Positions 56,100-64,000 of a stretch of 64,000 nucleotides of DNA are shown here, in pieces. The DNA is from Cryptomeria japonica. Its lineage: Eukaryota > Streptophyta > Pinopsida > Cupressales > Cupressaceae. Position numbers and translations under genes: made by a program. The stretch is taken from the NCBI RefSeq assembly GCF_030272615.1, contig NC_081407.1:262370574-262434573 (forward strand), in the 5' to 3' direction. Within the stretch, counting starts at the first letter, position 1. Each line of letters starts with the position of its first letter. Below the pieces are notes generated by a model, which saw only the letters and a program-made list of their open reading frames with translations, was not told the origin of the DNA and searched no databases.

Positions 56100-57327
56100 G
56101 CAGGATCATGGTTGGCCAAAACATGCCCTTAAGTGGTGATGAAAATTTAGAAAATCAGAGTTATGCAACTTGACATGAAAATTACCCACAATGAGATGAT
56201 ACTCTGTAGTAGTATGTGAAAATATTACAACAGGGAATGCACCAGCATTCAGGTACACTGCCTAGATCTCACTTGCTCAAAATACAATAACTCAGAAGGC
56301 TACAACCCTTATGGAAGTCTCACTTACTTACAACAAGATTCAAACTACAATTTAGAAGGAATGAATTGCAATAATAACATCTGCTAATGCCTGACGACAG
56401 TTCTGTTTAAGCACATTTGTCTGCCCTACAACACCAAAATGTGCTCAATACTCCACATCGAAAGATGAATCCTTATTTACACATACACCACTATTTGATA
56501 ACGTAGACACAACCTCAACACACAAATTATATGACTAAATCACCTATTTATACAATTCATCAACCTTAACAACAAGGTCAGCTAAACCCTCAACTCACAA
56601 TTACAAAATTACATTATACGATACAAAGATCGACCACCAAACCAATATAATGATATACATGATATAACATGGACCTAAATCAAATCTCAAAACATGCAAC
56701 ACCACCGAAAATCTCGCCAAGATCAACTGCAACATGCTACACCACCATGAATACCACATAACATGAAGAACATAATTGAATCAACAAAATAACCAACAAC
56801 TTGCACAAAAATCAACGCAGATCTTCAAAACAAATAAGAAACAATTAGGAAACACCAACAAGAACATTAGAATCATTAATAACAATTGCACCAACACCAC
56901 TTATCAAATCTTCATCTGTCAATGTTTGAAACTCAAGAACACACAAACAACAACAACCGTCACAAAGAAAGATAACTTGCAGAACACAAAATCACAAACC
57001 ATCTGAAATAAAGATACACATGAACATCCCAAACAATTTCTCAAAGTATTAACTCAATATCTGTTCACACTAGAGTATACTGGAGGAAATACTGAACTCT
57101 ACAAAGCATTGATTAGAAAAACAAAACTGAAACCGGATCATATGATATGATCAATTAAGCTTCATGGATCATTGAAACCAATACAAAATGATATAACGAC
57201 ACTAGAAATATTCCATACACTGAAACATGATCCCAATAAACCAATCTACAATCACATGAATAATAAATCACATGAATATGTTGACATCAATGACAACAAC
57301 ATATCCTAGCAGCAACAATATCCAACA
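56100..57327 (-). repeat. 5' LTR remnant of D
   Basis: LTR-like sequence related to the 3' remnant from TGTGAAAATATTACAACAGG (56208) onward. AT- and CA-rich; ends TATCCAACA. The first ~100 bp are of uncertain origin. The Asn/Gln-rich open frame at 56776-57006 is a by-product of the CAA-rich sequence. Confidence 0.55.
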
Positions 57328-58169
57328 CTAATCAAAATCAAATCATGATAATTTTTATAAGATTTATAATTTAAGTAGTAGACTCATGTCCAGATGTGAC
57401 ACATATTTTTTTGTAATTTTTTATGAAGTAAATAATCAATTATGAATTTTTTACTACAACTTTTTAGAAATTCAAAAACTCCTACGTCTGACCACCTTAA
57501 CTTGGTCTAAACTTTATGAAATTCAATTTTTTTTTCCTATAGTAGACGAAGCATAGAATGTGACGCATGTTTCAGATTCAAAAAATGTGATACCGTTTGA
57601 AAGTTTTGTGTGTTTTTCAATCAACCTATCAATCAAGACTTTAGTCAGAATTCAATTAGAAAATAAATAATAATAATTTATTAAAGTCAAAATGAGACAA
57701 GCTTTATATTGTTGGAAAGCTAAGAATGTCCTTAAAATCCCTTTTCGTTTGATCAAATTTGGCTAAAATAAAAGTCGTCAGCCGCCGGTTCGAAGTCTAG
57801 AAAATCAAAGAATACAAAAAACACATTTTTTTTGTTGACTTTCCAGGCTCGTCATTTCCAAGTCAAATCCCAAAGCAATCCCAAGCCAAATTTCAAAATT
57901 TGAAATTTATATCAGAAGAATCAAATATTGGATAATATCAGATATCTGATAAAATCGGATATCCGATATAATCCGATATCCCATTTTAGCAAGTTATGAT
58001 ATTAATATTTAAATAAAATATTAATATATTAATATACAATTTATTGATATATTTAAAAATTGTTATATTAATATAAAATATATTAATATATAGTAAAAAT
58101 GCTATATATTAGTACTATAATATATATATATATATATGTATATATTAAAATATATTATTAATATTTTCG
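57328..58169. other. AT-rich spacer without genes
   Basis: Non-coding. Contains a cluster of GATATCCGAT palindromic words at about 57940-57985 and an ATATAT-rich stretch at 57995-58165. No transposon ends recognised. Confidence 0.5.
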
Positions 58170-59246
58170 TTAGTGGTCATATGGTGTCGTTAGGAGTCAT
58201 ATGGGGTTGTAAGGGGTAACACATGTGTTAGAATAGCATATGATCCCTTAGGACATCATATGGTCCTAAAGGGTGATGTCGTGCACTAGGATGTTAAAAG
58301 GGGTCATATGGTGTCCTAAGGGGTCATAGGACACCATACGACCCCTTAGGACACCATCTGACACCATATGGTGTCCTAATGGGTTATATGGTGTCCTAAG
58401 GGGTCATATGGTGTCCTGAGGGGTCATATGGTGTCATATGACCCATATGAGCCCTCAGGACACCATATGACCCCTTACGACACAATATGGTGTCCTAAGG
58501 GGTCATATGACACCATATGACCCCTTAGGACATAATAGACCACCATATGACCCCTTAGGACATAATACAATTCATAATGACACCATATGGTATCCTAAGG
58601 GGTCATCGAACACCATATGACCCCTTAGGACACAATATGACCCCTAACGACACCTAAGGGGTCATATGGTGTCCTAGGGGGTTATATGATGTCCTATGAC
58701 CCCTTAGGAAACAATATGACCCCTGAGCACACCATACGACTCCTAATGACCCTTAACAACACCTAAGGGGTCATATGACACCATATGACCTGTTAGGACA
58801 CAATATGACCCTTAACAACACCTAAGGGGTCATATAGTGTTCTAAAGGGTCATAAGACACCATATGACTCCATAGGACACAATACGACCCCTAACGCTAC
58901 CATATGATATCCTGAGGGATCATAGGACACCATATGGACCCTTAGGACACAATATGACCCCTAATGACACCTAAGGCTTCATATGGTATCCTAATGGGTC
59001 ATAGGACACTATATGATCCCTTAGCACACTATATGACCCCTAACAACAACATATTGTGTTGTAAGGGGTCATAGGACAACATATGACCCCTTAGGACACC
59101 ATACGACCCATAATGACACCATATTGTGTCCTAAGGGGTCATATGGTGTCCTAAGGGGCCATAAGACAACATATGACCCCTTAGGACACTATACAACCCT
59201 TAACGACACCTAAGGAGTCATATGGTGTCTTGAGGGGTCATAGGAC
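58170..59246. repeat. Tandem array of a 20-bp word and its inverse, left part
   Basis: Built from TAAGGGGTCATATGGTGTCC and its reverse complement GGACACCATATGACCCCTTA, in alternating blocks that make an irregular higher unit near 80 bp. Variants end ACGACACC or ACAACACC. Copies differ by substitutions, so the array is old. No open frame. The word and its inverse would allow extended hairpins. Confidence 0.85.
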
Positions 59247-60193
59247 TGCTGGTAATTGACACTCATCCAGTGACTTCCGATGCTTGATTTATCGTTTAGG
59301 TTTGTCACTGATGACAACTCTTCTTGGTGATGCGATCATGACTCATCTTATTTAGAAGCAGGAGTTAAGCAGTTAAACTTGGTTGTCTCAGTGATGTTTT
59401 CATCCGAAAAGATTTCCGATGATTGTGGTGATTTTGGTGATTGATTTTGTGATCTTAGTGAATGGAAAGATTCTTAGGAAGCATGTGACTATACTCTTTT
59501 GGTCCAGTGCTATGTTTTATTCAAGTTTGAAGTTGACATGTGACTACATGTTACACTTCTTGAAGCCGACTTGAAGGAGATTATTTTTGTTAAGACCAGA
59601 TATATAAGATTAATTTGGCGATTGGTTTTTGGCATATTACTATTGTGGTGATCCATTTTGGTGCAATTGAGCACAATTTCACATGCGCATTTGGTTTACA
59701 GACAATCTGGTAGTTGAATGAGATAGAAATAGAGTATTTGTAGAGCAAGGACAATCATAGATCTTGTGCTTAACTGAAACTAATTTATGCATTATCAGAT
59801 GCTATTCCAAAGTTTATTTCATTGTATTTTCTTATTGTAATCAAACTATAAGCTAGTGAGACTTCCCTGAAGGTTGTAGCCTTTCAGGTGATTATAATTG
59901 AGTAGTGAACTCTAGGCAGTGAGCCTGAATGCAAGTGCATTCCCCATCTATGTAATATTTATGTACTCCTAGCCATAGTATATGAATATTGTGGGTTCCA
60001 ACCCCATTGTGGTTTTCCCCTTTCCGGGTTTCCACATAAAAATTCCATTTTTGTGGATCTGTGGTTTATTTATTGCTTGTTTATGGTGTTTTTTGTTATG
60101 AATTGCTAACCAGTGGATAAATAATAAGTTTGTGGATTTGATTTCAGACAGATCACTGATTCTCCCCCCTCTCACTGATTCTTGATTCTAACA
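59247..60193 (+). mobile_element. Solo LTR in the satellite array
   Basis: 947 bp, starts TGCTGGTAATTGACAC, ends TTGATTCTAACA, with a perfect duplication AGGAC (59242-59246 and 60194-60198) made from the array itself. Contains the GTGGTTTTCCCC module near 60009 and a CTCCCCCCTCTCAC tract near the end, so it belongs to the copia-type LTRs. No internal region: recombination between two LTRs would leave this. Confidence 0.88.
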
Positions 60194-61727
60194 AGGACAC
60201 CATATGACCCCTCAGAACACCATACAACCCCTAAGGACAACATATGGTTCCCTAAGGGATGATATTGTGTCCTAAGGTGTAATGGGACATAATGTGACCC
60301 CTCAGGACACAATATGGCCCCTAATGACACCTAAGGGGTCATAGAACACCATATGACCCCTTAGCACACTATATGATCAATAACGACACCATATGGTGTC
60401 CTAAGGGCTCATATGGTATCATAAGGGGTTAGAGGACACCATATGATCCTTTAGGATACCATACAACATCTAACAACACCATATGGTGTTCTAAGGGCTC
60501 ATATTATGTCCTAATGGGTCACAGGACACCATATGACCCATTAGGAAATAAGATGACCTCTAACAACATCTAAGGGGTCATATGGTGTCATTAGAGGTCA
60601 TATCATGTCCTAAGGGGTCATAGGACACCATATGACCCCTTAGGACACCATACAACCCCTAACGACACCTAAGGGGTCATATAGTGTCCTAAGGGGTCAT
60701 AAGACACCACATTACCTTTTAGGACGCCATAGGATACCTAACAACAACATATGGTGTTCTAAGGGGTCATAGGACACCATATGACCCTTAACAAGACCAT
60801 ATTGTGTCTTAAGGGGTCATATGGTGTCCTAAGCTATCACAGGACACCATATGACCCCTTATAACACAATATGACCCCTAATGACACCTAAGGGGTCATA
60901 TGGTGTCCTAAGGAGTCAAAGGGCATCATATGACCCCTTACAACATAATACAACCCCTAACGGTGCCATATGGTGTCCTAAGGGCAAATATTGTGTCCTA
61001 AGGGATGACGAGACACCATATGACCCCTTACGACACAAGATGACCCCTAACAACACCTAAGGGGTCATATGGTGTCCTAAGGGGTCATAAAACACCACAT
61101 GACTTTTTAGGACACCATACGACCACTAAAAACAACATATGGTATCCTAAGCAGTAATAGGACACCATATGACCCCTTATGACACCATACCACCCTTAAC
61201 AAGACCATATGGTGTCCCAAAGGGTCATATGGTGTCCTAAGCTATCATGGGATACCATATGACCCCTTATGACACAATATGACCCCTAATGACACTTAAG
61301 GGGTCATATGGTGTCCTAAGGGATTAGAGGACTACATATGACCCCTTAGGACACTACACAACCCCTAACAACATAATATGGTGTCCTGAGGGCTCATATG
61401 GTGTCCTAAGGGCTCATATGGTGTCCTAAGGGATCACGAGACACCATGTGATCCCTTTAGACACAAGATGACCCCTAATGACACCTAAGGGGTCATATGG
61501 TGTCGTTAGGGGTCATATGGTGTCCTAAGGAGTCATAAGACATCATATGACCCCTTAGGATACCATATGACCCCTAACAACACCTAAGGGGTCATATGGT
61601 GTCCTAAGGGGTTATAGGTTACCTCCTGACCTCTTAAGACACAGTATGGCCACTAACGATACCTAAGGAGTCATATGGTGTCATTAGGGGTCACATGGTG
61701 TCCTAAGGGGCTAGAGGACACCATATG
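60194..61727. repeat. Tandem array of a 20-bp word and its inverse, right part
   Basis: Continuation of the array at 58170 with the same words. It is broken off by the LTR of C2 at 61728. Together with the left part it spans about 2.6 kb without the solo LTR. Confidence 0.85.
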
Positions 61728-63257
61728 TGTTGGCATTTGACATTATAATAGACAAGGGGAGATTGTTGGCATTTCAATAAGAATATTGAGAAGGTTGTTG
61801 ATGATTATGGATAAAATTGATTAAGGATGTTTACTGTCTTAATATTATTATTTTGTTATTGATGTCAAGAAATTCATTTTCTAATTCAGTATGATGTTGC
61901 CATATCTTGAGAAGTATGATTTAATGAGTATAAAGATTTCGGTAAAAGACACAAAAAGAATATGATGAATAAGGGGAGAAATAAGTTATTCAATGGGAAA
62001 GTATTACCGAGTTAGACAATAATGAGATCATGATGATTAGATTGTTTTGATATCCTACATATGTTATTGATTGAAAGGTTAATACTATACTATGTTACCA
62101 AGCAAAGAACCTAGTCGGTAAACCCTAAGGAACCTAGTCGGTAAACCCTAAGGTTATCGCTATCGGTTAATAAAGGCAGAATGTCTATCGAGTGAAGTTT
62201 AGTATTTACCGAGTTGTAACCAAGCTATAATAGAATGCATTAAATGATTACAAGCATTATTTAATGAAGGAAGCTAATGAGCTAGCTATGATTAAATGAT
62301 TGGTATGCCGTGAATGAAGTTTGTTAAAGAATCTATGGCAAAGGAAAATTGGTAGGAAGATCTACAGCTTAGATTGAACTGCAATACCCTAGCACAAGTT
62401 CCAAGAAATGTATGCAAGTTCCAAGGCAAGGTAAAACATTTTCAGATCGAAGGATACATTGAACCTGGACAAAGTTTGAAGATCTGATGGCTATGATTGA
62501 TCATGGAAAATGTGATCAAGGAGATTAAGCGGTTGGCGAATTGTTTATAAATAGGGAACTATTGATAAACAATGCATGCGGGCAAGTGTATGCACAGGGA
62601 TGCTACATAGTGATTACCGAGCACATAAGCTTGAAGACCTAGTTTGAATAATAGAGTATAGAGCCCAATAGATGGACAAGATTAGTTCTATGTCTATATT
62701 GTATTGAGCAAATAAGAATCTTCTTTAGCATTTAGATGTGAAGTTGCAGATAGATTTTTATTACTGTTATTTTATGAAGTGACATAAAATCTCTTAACCG
62801 AGTGGACTTAACAGTCTTATTTGTAAAACCCTCTAGCAAGGTGACATTCTAATTGAGTGTTTGAAATCCTTTAACAAGGTCACTTCTAACAAGGTGAAGA
62901 TCTTAATAGATCTGAGGGATATCCCTTAACTGAGTCACATGTAGCAATGTGTTTTTAATGTTTAACAGGATTTGCTTTTAACCGAGCATACTCTAGAAGA
63001 GTATATTTATTAGTGGGTCCGAAATTCCACAGTGGTTTTTCCCTATTTGGGTTTCCATGTTAAATCTGGTGTTATGAGTATTATGATGTTTATATGCTTT
63101 TGAGTTTGCATGTTTAGCAGTTTTGGTTATATTACTGAAGTATATGTTACCGAGGTTGAATCTGATGTTTTTATGGAAAATTAAGTTTGTATGATTCACC
63201 CCCCCTCTCATCTTATTAGCTTGGCATCTATACTTATCTTTAAGTATCACAACTATC
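61728..63257 (+). repeat. 5' LTR of C2
   Basis: 1,530 bp, ends CACAACTATCA. TATA box TATAAATAG at 62546-62554. CTTAACCGAGTGG-type and CTAACAAGGTG motifs at 62790-62990, the GTGGTTTTTCCC module near 63032-63043 and a C-run near 63199. Confidence 0.88.
62546..62554 (+). promoter_or_regulatory. TATA box of C2 LTR
   Basis: TATAAATAG at the position equivalent to that in C. Confidence 0.6.
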
Positions 63258-63323
63258 AATTGGTACTAGATCTTTGGACTCCGGAAGGAAAAGTTTAAAG
63301 GTACTTGAGGAAAAGATCCAAAG
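63258..63323 (+). promoter_or_regulatory. Primer site and leader of C2
   Basis: TGGTACTAGATC at about 63260 is a three-change variant of TGGTATCAGAGC. The ~65-bp leader that follows is missing in C, where primer site and gag are fused. Confidence 0.5.
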
Positions 63324-64000
63324 ATGTATAAGAGGGATGCAACAAAGCTGAACAAGTCATGTTTCTCTACATGGTAGAAAAGGATGAAGCTGCACCTATT
63401 AGGAGTTGGAGAATATGTTGTATATTATCTGGAGAATGATTTCATCACACCGAGCACCTATCCATTGACAATGAAAGAGATAAAGGCAAAGCAAGAACAT
63501 ATCCAAGCAATGATTGAAATAACATCTGCATTGACTGATTCAGAGATTAATGATCTAGAAGGCTGCAATGATGCAAGGGCAATGTGGGACAAGCTCATAT
63601 CTGTGTATGGAGGAGATGAACATGTTCAAAGAGCAAAAGTGGATAGTCGAAGAGGACAACTTGAAACTATGAGGATGAATGAAGGTGAGAACATAACCCA
63701 GTACAGTACAAGACTAAAGGAGATTTTTAATCAAATCAAAGGAACAGGTGGAACTATTGAAGAAAAGGATATAACAAGTAAGTTGTTAAGAACCCTTCTA
63801 CCGGCCTATGCAATCCGAGTCTCTGCAATCAATGAATTGAGGTCTGTACCTAATATGTCAGTTTCTTTAGATGCTACTATTGGTAAGCTACATGAATTTG
63901 AGTTAAGTAACTTTGATAATAGTGGGTCATCGGTAAATAAAGTTGAATCTGCATTTAGTTCTTTTCATATTGGTGAATTTGATGATTACAATGACAGAAT
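63324..64000 (+). pseudogene. Gag of C2, partial
   Basis: Starts MYKRDATKLNKSCFSTW, then one TAG, then open to the window end. It matches gag of C closely (LHLLGVGEYVVYYLENDFIT, EGCNDARAMWDKLISVYGGD, MNEGENITQYSTRLKEI). Where C has TGA, C2 has TGG (AMWDKL), which shows the stop in C is a G-to-A change. Confidence 0.8.

Larger units (their letters stand above)
16715..57327 (-). mobile_element. Copia element D, oldest shell of the nest
   Basis: Minus-strand copia element seen in four pieces: 3' LTR remnant 16715-17070, RT-RNase H 17071-18937, CCHC to integrase 47803-49217, and gag plus 5' LTR remnant 55875-57327. N3 and E are inserted in it with their own duplications. Both ends have suffered deletions: the pol end runs straight into LTR interior, and the gag start runs straight into the other LTR. 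No matching duplication was found at 16710-16714 and 57328-57332, so the outer borders are provisional. Confidence 0.7.
61728..64000 (+). mobile_element. Copia element C2 (family of C), cut by the window end
   Basis: 5' LTR 61728-63257 followed by a methionine-type primer site and gag. The LTR matches C from its first bases (TGTTGGCATTTGACATTATA, compare the TGTTAGCAATATTGCATTAT start of C). Plus strand, running off the right edge, inserted at the array. Confidence 0.85.

Noticed and set aside
56776-57006. Asn/Gln-rich frame of 76 codons
   Set aside because: Low-complexity CAA-rich LTR sequence; no start context or relatives.
16715-57332. Target duplication for D
   Set aside because: ATATA before 16715 and CTAAT after 57327 do not match, so the outer borders stay provisional.
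58170-61727. CRISPR-like array of short repeats
   Set aside because: Repeats occur in both orientations without unique spacers and the DNA is from a plant nucleus.
61728-61775. Apparent double LTR start with a polypurine tract between (TGTTGGCATTTGACA and TGTTGGCATTTCAAT)
   Set aside because: The LTR of C has the same first 36 bp, so the first site is the true start and the second is internal.
1-64000. tRNA, rRNA or host protein genes
   Set aside because: None could be supported; every long frame is assigned to a transposon, and the primer sites are only 12-19 bases.

Overview
The window is plant nuclear DNA made almost entirely of nested LTR retrotransposons. I see no host gene, no rRNA and no tRNA gene. 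Evidence for a plant: Ty1/copia gag-pol genes with methionine-tRNA type primer sites, a Ty3/gypsy element of the plant Tat type with an added archaeal-type RNase H, AT-rich intergenic DNA and CAG-to-TAG style decay. The depth of nesting and long decayed LTRs suggest a large-genome seed plant, possibly a gymnosperm. That last step is inference only.

Layout. 1-2153: two diverged LTR pieces (A, B). 2154-16561: decayed Ty3/gypsy element G on the minus strand (integrase, RT, archaeal-type RNase H, protease, gag, 5' LTR), split by N1 (7268-13875; target duplication GATTG). 16715-57327: decayed minus-strand copia element D, the outer shell of a five-level nest. D holds N3 (18938-47802, AAACT), which holds N2 (21949-44100, TGTTT), which holds C (26915-42319, AGACA), which holds F (28062-36073, ATCTT). 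D also holds E (49218-55874, ACGGA/ACTGA). 58170-61727: an array of a ~20-bp word and its reverse complement, broken by a solo LTR (59247-60193, AGGAC). 61728-64000: start of element C2, a relative of C on the plus strand, running off the end.

N1, N2 and N3 are three copies of one ~6.7-kb family with no protease, RT or integrase. Each encodes a coiled-coil protein with four CCHC knuckles (ORF1) and a ~1,000-residue protein I do not recognise (ORF2). A conserved TATA-like block lies ~150 bp before ORF2 in all three. This is the best candidate for something undescribed. The family shares its primer-site type, duplicated polypurine tracts and LTR sequence modules with the autonomous copia elements C and E, so one of those lineages may have supplied its replication proteins in trans. 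C and E each keep one uninterrupted gag-pol frame broken only by stop codons. F is a second non-autonomous type: Tat-like, with only a protease and a repetitive 645-residue protein.
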